From contig NZ_CAKAKO010000001.1 of the NCBI RefSeq assembly GCF_916700565.1, positions 62,001-126,000 on the forward strand: DNA of 64,000 bases, in the 5' to 3' direction. Below the pieces are notes generated by a model, which worked only from the letters and a program-made list of their open reading frames with translations, searched no databases and was not told the origin of the DNA. Of this stretch, positions 9,371 to 19,800 are shown piece after piece; positions within the stretch are counted from its first letter, which is position 1, and each line of letters starts with the position of its first letter. The position numbers and the translations under genes were made by a program. This DNA is from Xenophilus sp. Marseille-Q4582. Its GTDB lineage: Bacteria > Pseudomonadota > Gammaproteobacteria > Burkholderiales > Burkholderiaceae_C.

Positions 9371-9936
9371 ATGAAGAATCTTCCCAAGATCCTGGTGGTG
9401 CTGGCCATCATTGCTGCCAGCCTTTACTTCGTGCATCGACTGGAGCAGTGCAGCATCGCTGGCGTACAGCCGGCCCCGGCCCCGGCCCCGGCCCCGGCCC
9501 GGCCGCCCCTGGGCCAGCCGCCGTATCTGCGCCCAGCGCCGCCCCGGCTGAGCTTGTGTACCCGGACGCCAAGGCCCGCGAGGCTCTGAAGCTCGGATAC
9601 GAGGTCTATCAGGCGCACGGGGACGGAACGTACATGGTCCTGCCCCTGCCGCCAGGCACCGCGCTCAGGACAACCCTGTCCCTGCGGGCGCAAAAGCCTG
9701 GGCTCAAGTTGGAAATGGTCGATGCGCAGTGTGCGGCGCCGGTGCAAGTGCGGGCCTATCGGGCCGATCGCCGTGAACCCGTGGCGGAGCTGACTCTGGA
9801 GGCTGGCGCAAAGTCCGGACCTGTGCGCCTGCCACTCGAGGCGCTGGAAGGCCTGCCGGCGCTGCTGACCTTCGAGATGGCTGCTGAGGCACAGAACAAT
9901 TGGAACTGCAATCTGGCCGCCGCCTGGGTCGAATGA
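9371..9936 (+). pseudogene. Small membrane-anchored protein, frameshifted at a GGCCCC repeat
   Basis: The start (ATG 9371) encodes a signal-anchor-like N-terminus, KNLPKILVVLAIIAASLYFV, then a Pro-Ala stretch encoded by four GGCCCC units. The frame then closes at 9589. A coding-quality continuation (AELVYPDAKAREALKLGY onward, to the stop at 9936) lies in another frame. Adding one C to the fifth, incomplete unit GGCCC (9496-9500) would join both halves into about 188 aa. It may be a true mutation, a slippage or an assembly error. The gene lies between galE and the acyltransferase, whose ATG overlaps its stop. The function is unknown. Confidence 0.6.
9472..9500 (+). repeat. (GGCCCC)4 + GGCCC simple repeat
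   Basis: Four perfect hexamers (9472-9495) are followed by a five-base unit. The repeat encodes Pro-Ala and is the point where the reading frame of the surrounding gene breaks. Confidence 0.9.
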
Positions 9937-11093
9937 CTGCGCCGTCGAAAGGGGCCGGCCGGATCTTCGGGTTGGACCTCATGCGGGCGTTTGCCGTCCT
10001 GCTGGTCCTGGTGGGCCATGGTTCGGCGCACCATCAGCCGCCCGAATGGTTCGGTGGGTTCTGGCGGGCGCAGGGAACGCTCGGCGTGGAAGTCTTCTAT
10101 GTGCTCAGCGGTTACCTGATCGGTGGCATCTTGTGGCGTCTGGCCAAGAAAGGGCAGCTTCACACACTGGGGGGCGTGTGGAAATTCTGGTGCCGCCGAT
10201 GGGCCAGGACATTGCCGCTGTACGTGTTCTTCGTCCTTGTGTACCTGCGTTTCGACTACCTCGGCGTGGCGAAGGTCGAAGTCGCGTATCCCTACGCGTT
10301 CTTCATGCAGAACTTTGCCTGGAGCCCGCTGCCTTTCTTCACGCACGCCTGGAGCCTGGCCGTCGAAGAGTGGTTCTACTTCCTTTTCCCTCTGCTCTGT
10401 CTTCTGTTGCTGGCAGCCGGCTTCGGCGCGCGCCGTGGCCTGCTGCTGGCGTGCGGCGTGTTCGTGGTGCTCCCCCTGGCCATGAAGATGTTCCTGGCAA
10501 TGGACATCCGCGACTACCGGACCTTCGATGACCAATTGCGCATGGTGGTGCTGGCTCGGCTGGATGCGATCGCCTTTGGCGTTCTCGTGGCCCTGCTGAA
10601 AGCGGAATGGCCCCCGGTGTTCGAATGCTTGCGACGCTTCGGCATGTGGCTCGTGCCGGCGCTGGTCATCGTCATGGTGTACCTCGCCCACGGCGCACCA
10701 GGGCTGATTGGCCACTACTGGGCGATGGTGCTGTTCCTTCCGCTCGTCTCCGTGTTGCTGGCGCTTGTGCTGCCTGCGGTCGAGAGCATCAGGACTTTGG
10801 GATGGCGGCCGCTGGACAGCTTCGTCCGCTACACGAGCCTCGTCTCCTATTCCCTGTACCTGGGCCACATTTGCATGCTCACGTTGACGAACGCCGCGCT
10901 CGACATGGCCGGCGTGCGCGTGGCGGGCCCGTGGCAGACGATGGCCGTGTACCTTGCCTATGCAGGCGCCTTCTATGGCTTTGCCACGCTCACCTACTTC
11001 TACGTCGAAAAGCCATTCCTGGACCTTCGCCCGCCCGAGGCCGACGCCGCTTCGGGGGCGCTGCAGCCCCCTTCGGCGCCCTTTCTTCGATGA
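9933..11093 (+). CDS. Acyltransferase-3 family membrane protein
   Basis: This 386-aa polytopic protein starts with the family signature FGLDLMRAFAVLLVLVGH (near residue 10). It also has GVEVFYVLSGYLIGGIL and SLAVEEWFYFLFPL, which are hallmarks of OafA/NodX-type O-acyltransferases. It would transfer an acyl group, often acetyl, to the surface polysaccharide from the inner membrane. The ATG at 9933 overlaps the stop of the upstream frame. There is no SGNH domain, unlike the second acyltransferase at 42631. Confidence 0.92.
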   Translation: MTAPSKGAGRIFGLDLMRAFAVLLVLVGHGSAHHQPPEWFGGFWRAQGTLGVEVFYVLSGYLIGGILWRLAKKGQLHTLGGVWKFWCRRWARTLPLYVFFVLVYLRFDYLGVAKVEVAYPYAFFMQNFAWSPLPFFTHAWSLAVEEWFYFLFPLLCLLLLAAGFGARRGLLLACGVFVVLPLAMKMFLAMDIRDYRTFDDQLRMVVLARLDAIAFGVLVALLKAEWPPVFECLRRFGMWLVPALVIVMVYLAHGAPGLIGHYWAMVLFLPLVSVLLALVLPAVESIRTLGWRPLDSFVRYTSLVSYSLYLGHICMLTLTNAALDMAGVRVAGPWQTMAVYLAYAGAFYGFATLTYFYVEKPFLDLRPPEADAASGALQPPSAPFLR

Positions 11094-11273
11094 GATAATT
11101 GATGCTTGAGCCGCGAGTGCTTGCCGAAGGCGGCGTACCCATGCGGACGGACATCCTCTGCTTTCCTCCTCCATGCCTGCGCGCCGCCAAAGCAATCTGA
11201 TTGCCGTTCTCGACAAGGACCAAGCTTGGCCATGTTCGATGGCATGCGGTGATTCCTTCCGCAGGACAGGCCC

Positions 11274-12101
11274 TTGAACCCTCACGCCGCACATCCCACA
11301 TCCTTCGGGTCACTGCTGTCCGGTCTGTGGTCTCACCGGCACCTCATCGCGCAAATGACGCGGCGAGAGATCGTGGGGCGCTACAAAGGGTCCGTCATGG
11401 GCCTGCTGTGGTCCTTCCTGAATCCCGTGCTCATGTTGGTGATCTACACCTTCGTGTTTTCGGTGGTGTTCAAAGCTCGTTGGGGCGGCACGGACGAGTC
11501 GCGCGCTCAGTTTGCAGTCATCCTCTTTGCCGGGATGATCGTCCACGCGCTCTTCTCCGACATCCTGAATCGCGCGCCGACGCTCATACTCTCGAACGCC
11601 AACTATGTGAAGAAAGTGGTGTTCCCGTTGGAAACCCTGGTGGCGGTGGCGGCAGGCTCTGCGCTGTTCCAGGCGATGGCCAGCTTGATCGTACTGATCG
11701 CTGCGATGGTCGTGCTACAGGGCGACCTGCCATGGACGGTTGTCTTCGTTCCCGTCGTCCTGGCTCCGATGCTCGTCCTGGCGATGGGGCTGGCCTGGCT
11801 GATCGCTTCGCTGGGCGTTTATCTGCGCGATGTGGGGCAAGTGGTCGCCGTCCTCACAACGGTTCTGCTCTTCCTGTCGCCCGTTTTCTTCCCTGTGAGC
11901 GCGTTGCCCGAGTTCTTCCAGCCCTGGATGCGGGCGAATCCTCTGACTTTCATCATTGAACAGACACGCAGCGTGCTCATTTTCGGACACATGCCCGATT
12001 GGCTGCATCTGGGTGCGTACCTGATCGCTGCCTCCGTGGTGGCGTGGTTGGGGTACCTGTGGTTCCAGAAAACGCGCAAGGGGTTCGCGGATGTCCTTTG
12101 A
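11274..12101 (+). CDS. wzm: Second polysaccharide ABC-2 exporter permease (Wzm2)
   Basis: This 275-aa permease is paralogous to Wzm1: the segments YKGSVMGLLWSFLNPVL, VFKARWGG and LSPVFFPVSALPEF correspond to equivalent stretches there. The start appears to be TTG 11274, preceded by GCAGGACAGG. The next in-frame ATG (11355) would remove conserved N-terminal residues. No ATPase gene is adjacent. The stop overlaps the following GT gene. The nearest unpaired ATPase is Wzt2 at 28649, beyond the S-layer genes. Confidence 0.9.
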   Translation: MNPHAAHPTSFGSLLSGLWSHRHLIAQMTRREIVGRYKGSVMGLLWSFLNPVLMLVIYTFVFSVVFKARWGGTDESRAQFAVILFAGMIVHALFSDILNRAPTLILSNANYVKKVVFPLETLVAVAAGSALFQAMASLIVLIAAMVVLQGDLPWTVVFVPVVLAPMLVLAMGLAWLIASLGVYLRDVGQVVAVLTTVLLFLSPVFFPVSALPEFFQPWMRANPLTFIIEQTRSVLIFGHMPDWLHLGAYLIAASVVAWLGYLWFQKTRKGFADVL

Positions 12102-14577
12102 AGTGGCGAGCCGTCCTCAAGGCCTGGACGAGGCAGGGCAGGACGCGGCTGTCGGCGCCGATGCGTTGAGCCGTCTGCGCCATCAGCTTAGTGAACTGCA
12201 GCGGCGCGAGCTTCAGTGGAGCGACCGTGCGCACGAAGATGCCGTCACCTTGGCTCGTCTGCGCGTAGAACTGCACGATGAGCAGGCGCGGGTGCGCGTG
12301 ATGCGCCAGCAACTCGATGAAAGTGCCACAGCCATCCAGCGGCTGCAGGCCAGTCATGCAGATGTGCAGGCGATGCGGCATCAGCTGGACGCCCTGGGGG
12401 GGCGGTTGACCGTCCTGCGCACCGCTCTGGATGAGAGCGAGCGACGGGTGTCGGCGCAGGCACGTGTGGCCGCACGTGCGCAGGCGCAGATGGATGACCT
12501 GCCGAACCGGATCAGTCAGGCGCTGGCAGCAGAACGCCAGGCGCGCGAAGCCGTTCAGGAGCAGGTGGCGCGCCACGAAGAGCGCTATCAGCAGATGCTG
12601 GCTTCCACCAGTTGGCGGCTGTCCAGTCCGATCCGGTGGGCTGGACTCCAAGTCAGACGGGCCCGGCGATTGATGCGCTTGGTGCCGGTGGCTGCAGATC
12701 GCAATGGTGGATGGATGGGCGCTTCGCGAGAGGTATACGCCGCCTGGCAAGACGCCGGCGTGACGGGCCTGCGGCGCATGGCGCTGCAGCTCGAAACCGA
12801 TCCTCCGTTGATTGGCGGCTCGGCGGACGTGGTGGCCGAGCCTATGCAACCCCCCGTGGCCGACCCTCACGACTACGCCGAATGGGTGCGGCGTTATGAC
12901 ACCTTGGATGACGATCGGCGAAACCACCTCCGTCAGCGTGCGCAGGCTCTCCCCCGTCAGCCCCTCATTTCAGTGGTGATGCCGACCTACAACGCCAACG
13001 GGGAATGGCTGGATGCCGCCATCGAGTCCGTGCGTGCGCAGATCTACCCTCATTGGCAGCTGTGCATTGCCGACGACGCATCCCCTGATGCGCAGGCTCG
13101 GGAGCGCCTGCGCGCATGGGCTGAGCGGGATCCGCGGATACAGGTGGTATTTCGAGAGACCAACGGGCATATTTCACTGGCATCCAACAGCGCGCTGCAG
13201 CTTGCACGCGGCGATTGGGTGGCACTCATGGACCACGATGACCTGCTGGCCGAGGATGCGCTGTTTCGGGTGGCCGAGGCGCTGAACCTGAGCCCCGAAC
13301 TGCGGCTCCTGTATTCGGACGAAGACAAGCTTGACGCGCAAGGGCAGCGTGTGCACCCCTACTTCAAGCCTGACTGGAACATCGACCTCTTCTATTCCCA
13401 GAACTACTTTTCGCACCTGGGGGTCTACCATGCGGCGCTGGTCAGAGAAGTAGGCGGTTTTCGCCCGGGCTTCGAGGGCTCGCAGGACTATGACCTGGCG
13501 CTGCGCTGCATCGAGCGGGTCCGCCCTGATCAGATCCATCACATCGCGCGCGTGCTCTACCACTGGCGCGTCCATGCGGACAGCACAGCCAGCTCCCAGG
13601 AGGCCAAACCCTATGCGCAACTGGCTGGCGAAAAAGCACTGAATGAGCATCTGACCCGTGCCGCCATACGGGGCCAGGCGCAATGCGATGGTCCGTTCTA
13701 CCGCGTGCGTTATGCGGTCCCGGATCCGCAACCACTGGTTTCACTCATCATTCCCACGCGCGATGCGCTGGGTTTGGTGCGCCAATGCATCAACAGCATC
13801 CTCGCGAGAACCGACTACCAGAACTACGAAATCATCTTGGTGGACAACGGTTCCACCGACCCGGAGGCCGTCGCCTACTTCCGCTCGCTGGCAGAGTTGC
13901 CCGGCTTCAAGGTCATCCGTGACGAGCGCGAATTCAATTACTCGGCGCTGAACAACCTGGCGGTCAGCCACGCAAGCGGAGAGCTGGTTGGACTCATCAA
14001 CAATGACGTCGAGGTGATTTCTGAAGAATGGCTGGGAGAAATGGTGTCCATCGCCCTGCAGCCCGGCGTGGGCGCGGTCGGCGCGCGCCTTTGGTATCCC
14101 GATTACACGCTGCAGCACGGCGGCGTCTTGCTGGGCGTCGGTGGGGTCGCCAACCATGCGCATCGGGCCCGGGCGCAAGGGGATCCCGGCTATTTCGGCC
14201 GTGCCCAGCTGATCCAGGGCTTCTCTGCAGTGACAGCCGCCTGCCTGCTGATCCGTAAGGCGCACTATCTTGCCGTGGGCGGGCTGAACGAGGCCGATCT
14301 CAAGGTGGCCTTCAACGACGTGGACTTCTGTCTGCGGCTGCGGCAGGCGGGGCTGCGCAACGTCTGGACCCCCTATGCGGAGCTGTTTCACCATGAATCG
14401 GCAACGCGTGGCCAAGACCAAAGTCCCGAGAAGCGGGCGCGTTTCGTGTCCGAAGTGGACTACATGATGCGCACCTGGGGCCCTCTGCTTTCGCGGGATC
14501 CTGCATACAACCCCAATCTCACCCTCGACATCCACGCCCAGGATTTCTCGCTGGCGTGGCCGCCGCGGGGGGCGTGA
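12091..14577 (+). CDS. Coiled-coil, tandem GT2 glycosyltransferase
   Basis: This 828-aa protein has an N-terminal coiled coil (about 25-185), then a linker with SWRLSSPIRWAG, then two GT2 modules. Module A starts at VVMPTYNANG (near 294) and has IADDAS and MDHDDLL. Module B starts at SLIIPTRDA (near 550) and has LVDNGSTD, NNDVEV and HHESATRG. Two catalytic modules suggest that it adds two sugars of a repeat unit. The GT half closely resembles the protein at 44670, which lacks the coiled coil. It overlaps wzm2 by 11 bases. Confidence 0.88.
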   Translation: MSFEVASRPQGLDEAGQDAAVGADALSRLRHQLSELQRRELQWSDRAHEDAVTLARLRVELHDEQARVRVMRQQLDESATAIQRLQASHADVQAMRHQLDALGGRLTVLRTALDESERRVSAQARVAARAQAQMDDLPNRISQALAAERQAREAVQEQVARHEERYQQMLASTSWRLSSPIRWAGLQVRRARRLMRLVPVAADRNGGWMGASREVYAAWQDAGVTGLRRMALQLETDPPLIGGSADVVAEPMQPPVADPHDYAEWVRRYDTLDDDRRNHLRQRAQALPRQPLISVVMPTYNANGEWLDAAIESVRAQIYPHWQLCIADDASPDAQARERLRAWAERDPRIQVVFRETNGHISLASNSALQLARGDWVALMDHDDLLAEDALFRVAEALNLSPELRLLYSDEDKLDAQGQRVHPYFKPDWNIDLFYSQNYFSHLGVYHAALVREVGGFRPGFEGSQDYDLALRCIERVRPDQIHHIARVLYHWRVHADSTASSQEAKPYAQLAGEKALNEHLTRAAIRGQAQCDGPFYRVRYAVPDPQPLVSLIIPTRDALGLVRQCINSILARTDYQNYEIILVDNGSTDPEAVAYFRSLAELPGFKVIRDEREFNYSALNNLAVSHASGELVGLINNDVEVISEEWLGEMVSIALQPGVGAVGARLWYPDYTLQHGGVLLGVGGVANHAHRARAQGDPGYFGRAQLIQGFSAVTAACLLIRKAHYLAVGGLNEADLKVAFNDVDFCLRLRQAGLRNVWTPYAELFHHESATRGQDQSPEKRARFVSEVDYMMRTWGPLLSRDPAYNPNLTLDIHAQDFSLAWPPRGA

Positions 14578-14788
14578 GACCAAGGGCGGCGTGCCTTGCC
14601 CCTCGCTCGCCCGATGTGCTTGTCGTCGGACTGCGCATCCATGGCCTCGAAGGCGCAGCGCGGTTCGGTGGCCAGGCTGAGCCTGTCCAACGCCAGGTGG
14701 CGGCTGCTTGCTGCGCATGCCTGCATGGGGCCGGGCACCGGCCCGACCGTCGTCGTGCGTTCTCGCGGATAGGCAGAAAGGACTTCTC

Positions 14789-16582
14789 TTGAGATCGGAT
14801 GCCTTCAGTGCCGGCATGGGCCGGCCCCTGCCCTGGCGCGAGCACCTGGCCGTCTGCGTTCTGCTGGGGCTCGCATGCGCGGCGCTGCATCACGGCGCCC
14901 TGCGCGTCGGGTGGACTTTCGACGATCCTGCCCACCTGCGGATGGCGGTGACCCACTCCCCTTGGCAGTACTTCACGCAGCGCGAAGTCATGCTGCAGCA
15001 GTCCTATGCGCACGTGTCGCCCTGGAATGTCCTGTTCTACGAAATCGGCCTTCCCTGGGCGGGACTCGACGCCCGCGGCCATCATCTCCATCTGCTGGCC
15101 GTGCTCTGGGCCGCGGCGTGGGCGAGCTGGGCCTTGCTGCGGCGCGGCTGTGGGTTCGCCGCGGCGCTGACGGGCGCGCTGGTCTTTCTGGCCATGCCGG
15201 CCACGGCGGTGGTCGGGCAGATGCTCATGACCGGGCACTATGCCTACGGCCTGCTGTTCTCGGTCCTGGGCATCCATTCGTGGGCGGCGGCGCTGGAGAG
15301 GGCAGGGGCGGGCCGCCACGGGCGGGCTTCGGCATTCGCGCTGCTGGCCGCATTGCTCTACGCCCTGGCCTGCCTGTGCAAGGAGCTGTACGCCCCGCTG
15401 CCGGCGGTGTTGCTCTTCTTTCCCGCAGCCCGCGTCACCCTGCGCCAACGCATGCTGCTCCTGCTGCCTTCCGTGGGCGTGGCAGGGGCCTACCTGCTCC
15501 TGCGATGGTGGCTGTTCGATGGCGTGGGGGGGTACGCCAGCCTGAACGTCGACGAGCACGCAATGCCGCCATGGACAACCGTGCTGGAGGAACTGCGAGT
15601 GCTCCTGATGGGCGCGGGAGCGCTTGGCTGGGCCGCCTTGGCTGCATTGGTCCTGCTTCTCGGCCTGGGCGTCGCCGGCCGCCGGCCGAGACGGGCCCCG
15701 GCCGGATCGGGAGCCGTGCTCTTCTGGGGCGCCTGTGCCGTCGCGGTGCTGCTGCCCGTCGTGCCGCTGGCAAAGAGCGGCACGCTCAGCTTCGGCCATC
15801 ACCGCGTCGCGCTGGCCATGGCCTGGGCGCTCGCCGTGGCCGCGGCCTGGGCGCTCCATCGTGCGCCGCGGGGCGCCTGGCTCGTTGCTGCTGCGCTTGC
15901 CGCGCTGCTCGTCATGGGCCAGCGGCATACCTCTCAGCTCATTGCCCAGTTCAGCCAGCCCAACGCCACGCAGTACGCCTTCCAGCTGGCGTCCGCCGCC
16001 CAGGACCGGCTCGTTCCACGGGATTTCCAGCGCATCTCCTATCTGAGGGACATGGCGGCGGTGATCGAGCATTGGGAAGGGCGCCCGTCGGCCACGGTGG
16101 TGGTGGACGAAGACGCGCTGGTGGCGCTGGGTCCGCTGGAGGGTGCAAGGGCTCAGGCCTGGGCTGACGAATGCCGTTGCGTGCGGCCGCTCGGAGCGGA
16201 CTATCAGCAAAAGGTAAGCGATTGGCTGGAGCGCCTGTCACGAGGCCTGGGGAAACCCCTGCAAGTCGAAATCGAACTCCACAGCGCGGGGCTGCGCAAG
16301 GCCCTTCGCTGGCGGTTGAGCGGGCAGGAGGATGCGCCACGGGCATGGCTGGACGCCGTGGGCGTCGGGCGCCTGGACCTGAGCGGACCCCAAGGCACCT
16401 TCGCCTTCGGTCTGGACAACACCTTGCCCATGCCCGACCCGCTTGGATTGCGCCTGACCGTGCAGACCCGCGACGGGGCGCTGATCCGCTCGCCCGTGTT
16501 CCATCTGCCGCTCGCCGGCTCGCCCGCTCAGCATTGGAGCTCGGCCGCTGCGAGCCCTGCCTCCGCTGAGCGGGCTGAATGA
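14789..16582 (+). CDS. Large polytopic membrane protein, possible GT-C glycosyltransferase
   Basis: The predicted length is 597 aa. About ten hydrophobic segments fill the first 400 residues and a soluble C-terminal domain follows. The first loop contains VGWTFDDPAHLRMA; an acidic pair in the first extracytoplasmic loop is typical of GT-C enzymes such as PMT/ArnT. I chose TTG 14789 because AGAAAGGA stands 6-7 bases upstream. The ORF could start at 14708, and ATG 14816 is another option. It is the last gene before the S-layer promoter. The substrate is unknown, and glycan modification is inferred from position. Confidence 0.6.
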   Translation: MRSDAFSAGMGRPLPWREHLAVCVLLGLACAALHHGALRVGWTFDDPAHLRMAVTHSPWQYFTQREVMLQQSYAHVSPWNVLFYEIGLPWAGLDARGHHLHLLAVLWAAAWASWALLRRGCGFAAALTGALVFLAMPATAVVGQMLMTGHYAYGLLFSVLGIHSWAAALERAGAGRHGRASAFALLAALLYALACLCKELYAPLPAVLLFFPAARVTLRQRMLLLLPSVGVAGAYLLLRWWLFDGVGGYASLNVDEHAMPPWTTVLEELRVLLMGAGALGWAALAALVLLLGLGVAGRRPRRAPAGSGAVLFWGACAVAVLLPVVPLAKSGTLSFGHHRVALAMAWALAVAAAWALHRAPRGAWLVAAALAALLVMGQRHTSQLIAQFSQPNATQYAFQLASAAQDRLVPRDFQRISYLRDMAAVIEHWEGRPSATVVVDEDALVALGPLEGARAQAWADECRCVRPLGADYQQKVSDWLERLSRGLGKPLQVEIELHSAGLRKALRWRLSGQEDAPRAWLDAVGVGRLDLSGPQGTFAFGLDNTLPMPDPLGLRLTVQTRDGALIRSPVFHLPLAGSPAQHWSSAAASPASAERAE

Positions 16583-16691
16583 AAGCGTGCGCAAACTTCT
16601 GGTCATGGTCAGCCATCGCGGCCCTGAAAGAACTGTGGCGCAAAGCAGACGCCTGAAGGTTCTCGGCGCCACGCCCCGCGTGCCTGTGTTA

Positions 16692-16703
16692 TGCCATGTG
16701 GCA
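16692..16703. repeat. Inverted repeat TGCCATGTGGCA upstream of S-layer gene
   Basis: This is a perfect 5-bp-arm inverted repeat, embedded in GTGTTATGCC...GGCACAC. It lies about 77 bp upstream of the CRP-like box, and could be a second operator or incidental. Confidence 0.35.
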
Positions 16704-16772
16704 CACTTGATTACGGTTCTTTCGGCGGTCATGGACATATGACCACTGGCCAGCTTGGTAAATGCAGCACCG

Positions 16773-16788
16773 TGTGACGCCCGTCACA
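16773..16788. promoter_or_regulatory. CRP-type operator TGTGA-N6-TCACA
   Basis: The sequence TGTGACGCCCGTCACA matches both CRP half-sites exactly. Its centre lies 29.5 bp upstream of the first base of a candidate -10 (TAGTAT, 16810-16815), which equals a class II activator position of about -41.5 if transcription starts near 16822. No good -35 is visible, as expected for an activated promoter. The gene controlled would be the S-layer gene. Confidence 0.7.
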
Positions 16789-16809
16789 TGGGGGGTAGGG
16801 ACCGGCGGC

Positions 16810-16815
16810 TAGTAT
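16810..16815 (+). promoter_or_regulatory. Candidate -10 element of the S-layer promoter
   Basis: TAGTAT lies about 59 bp upstream of the ATG and is correctly spaced from the CRP-like box. The transcript would have a leader of about 52 nt ending in the ribosome site CAGGAG (16861-16866), 7 bases before ATG 16874. Confidence 0.5.
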
Positions 16816-16873
16816 CCGAACCGCTAAAACCCGGCGTTCGCGCCATTTTTTCAATCCGTACAGGAGCTTTTCA

Positions 16874-19800
16874 ATGGCTGTTATCGACAACTATGGCCCG
16901 AACGAACAGGCGATCATCGAACTGTTCTCGGCCGTGTTCAACAAGGCCCCCACGCCTGACCTGATCGCTGGCGGCGCAGCGGCTCTGGCCGATGGCGCCA
17001 CGCCCGGCCAGATCCTGGATCTGCTGTTCAACTACCCTGACGTGCCCTTCACGGGCTACAAGTCCAGCGCTCCCACCAACGCCTTCGTCACGACCCTGGT
17101 CAACAACCTGACCGCCGGCAGCAGCATCTCTGCCGAAGTCAAGGCTGCATGGGTTGCCCTGCTGGCCCCCGAAGTGGCTGCTTTCGACAGCTATGGCGAC
17201 TTCGCCGCCACCGTCGTCGCACTGGTGAGCGGTGGTGACTGGGAAGAAGGTTCCGACCTGGCCGCCCTGCAAGCCAACCTGGCTGCCAAGGCTGAAACCT
17301 CGGCCGAAGCGTCCTATGACTCCACCGACACGTATGGCGGCTGGAACAGCCTGCCCTCCGCACTGGGCGGCGGCGGCGGCGAGACCCCCACCGGCCTGGA
17401 ACTGACCGTTGGTCAGGACAACATCGTCGGCACCAGCGGCAACGACACCATCACGGCTTCCCTGGCTCAGAACTCCCTGGGCGCCGTGTCCAACACCTGG
17501 GATTCGGGTGACAAGATCGATGGCGGCGAAGGCTACGACGTCTTCAACGCCACGCTGACCTCCGTGGTCACGGGTGGTGTGCCCGTCGGTCCTGCCATCG
17601 ACGCCAACATCAAGAACGTCGAAGAAGTCCACATTCGCGCGCAGTTCGCCAACCTGGACCTGCTGGGCAACGGCTTCAACACCATCGATGCCGAGAATGC
17701 TTCCGGTGTGCAGCAATGGTGGTCGGACAACAGCCGCTCGACCGTCATCATCGAAGACATCCGCACGCGCCCGGAGCACACGACCTTCGGCATGCGTCAG
17801 ACCGACCCCATCGGCCACGATGGCTTCTTCACCTTCCGTGACGGCACTGCCGCTGGCCCGAGCCTGGTTGCCCTGTTCGACCCCGCTCAGCTGACCAACA
17901 CCATCAACAACAGCAACTCCAGCCTGACGCTGCTGCTGACCAACAATGCTGATCCGGCATCCGAACTGGCAGCTTTCTCGCTGGAAGCCGTCGGCTTCAC
18001 GCTGGGTGGCGTTGAATTCGTGTTGGATGGCCTGGGCAGCCCTGCGACTTATGCCGCCCTGGTGACCGCCCTGGAAGCCGCCATTGCCGCTGAGCCCGAA
18101 CTGGCTGGCGTGACCGTCACGCTGAACGCCGACAACAGCATCACCCTGACCGACGTCGACCAAGGCCGCGAATTTGTGGGCCTGGGCTACGGCTGGGACG
18201 GCGGTCTGCAGCCCCCGTCGGGCCAGCTGGAATGGGATCTGGTTGTGGGCCAGCCCGTCCAGGAAGAAGTGCCGATCAAGACCAACATCATCCTCGACGA
18301 CGTGGGCCGCAGCGCCCAGGGCGGCTCGGCGCTGATCGGTTCCTTCGCGGAAACCGGTGGCATCGAGCAGTTCGACGTCAAGGTGGACCGCAGCAGCTGG
18401 GTCACCAGCCTGACCTCCACCAACAATGCGCTGGAAACGGTCAACATCTCGCATCTGAACGCAGGCGCCACGAGCTACCTGTACATCGGTGACAGCACGC
18501 GTGACAACCAGTCGCCCAACGGCAACCCCGGCAGCGCAGACTACGCCACCACCACCGACGACCGCCTGACGGCCTACACCGGTGGCGGCCTGATCCCGAT
18601 CAACCCCAACGCAGGTTCCTTCGGCGCTGGCCTGGTGGACGTACGTACCTTCAACGCCGCGGGCTTCGAGGGCGAATTGAAGGTGGGCGCGGCACTGACC
18701 GCCGCTTCCATCGACAAGTACCTGATCGGCGCCACCGAGCCCGTGCAGTTCACCTACACCCTGGGTGACGCAGGCTCCAACCTGTCGCTGTTCGTGGACA
18801 ACGCCCTGGCGGCCGACCCCGACTTCGCGCTGGACATCATCGGCGGCCTGGGCGATGACCGTGTCAACCTGACTGGCGCCGCCACCAAGCGTGCCATCAG
18901 CATCGACGGCGGTGAAGGCTTCAACACGCTGGAAGTGGACACCTCGGTGGGCACGACGGCGGCCAACTCTTTCGAGAGCGTCACCAACATCCAGAAGCTG
19001 GTCGTGGCTGGCAATGGCGGCGCCACCATCGACTTCGATACGGGCAAGCTGGACGGCGTGGAAGAAGTGTGGGTGGCCACCGAGTCCAACGGTTCCACGA
19101 CGCTGCGCGACCTGCAGGCTTCGGTCGACACGGTCTACATCAGCGGCAAGAACCAGACCCTGGGCGCCAACGCCAGCAACAACAACCAGTACCAAGGCAC
19201 GGTCACCATCACCAACGCCGCAGCCGCTGCGCTGACGGTGGTGCTGGACAACACCGCGCGCCTGGACGGCCTGCTTGACGTCGACAGCCTGGTGATCGAC
19301 GGTACGCCTGCCAGCGGCAACAGCGCCGTGCGCGAACTGACCATCCTGTCGGACGGTGCGCGCGACGTGGTGAACGAGATCGACGTTGTGGACGCTCTGC
19401 GCGTGAACACCTTCAATCTGGAAGGCACGCAAGATCTGACGGCTTACATTCACTCGGCATCGAACTGGACGGCACCTCTGCCGGCCGACCGCGACAGCCT
19501 CACGGTGGACGGTAGCGAACTGACGGGCGACCTGCATCTGCTGGTCAACACCAGCGTGGCTACGACCATCGACGGTACGGTGGATCGCACGAATACGTTC
19601 ACCGGCACTGCTGGCGCTGATGACGTGCTGCAGTTCACGAACTTCAACGATCCTTCGCTGCTGTTTACGACGACCAACACCAAGATCACCGGCTTCGAAA
19701 CCCTGGTGTTCGGTGACAACAATGGCTACAACGACGCCATTGATGGTTCCTACAGCGGTGGCGAATACACCGGTGGGGTGAACGGCAGCTTCAACAACGG

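Noticed and set aside
9472-9500. GGCCCC repeat as a classical phase-variation switch by whole-unit slippage
   Set aside because: The unit is six bases, so whole-unit gain or loss keeps the frame. Only a single-base change explains the break, so it was reported as a frameshift instead.
1-16600. JUMPstart/ops element for RfaH-type antitermination
   Set aside because: No GGCGGTAG-type element was found upstream of the glycan operons.
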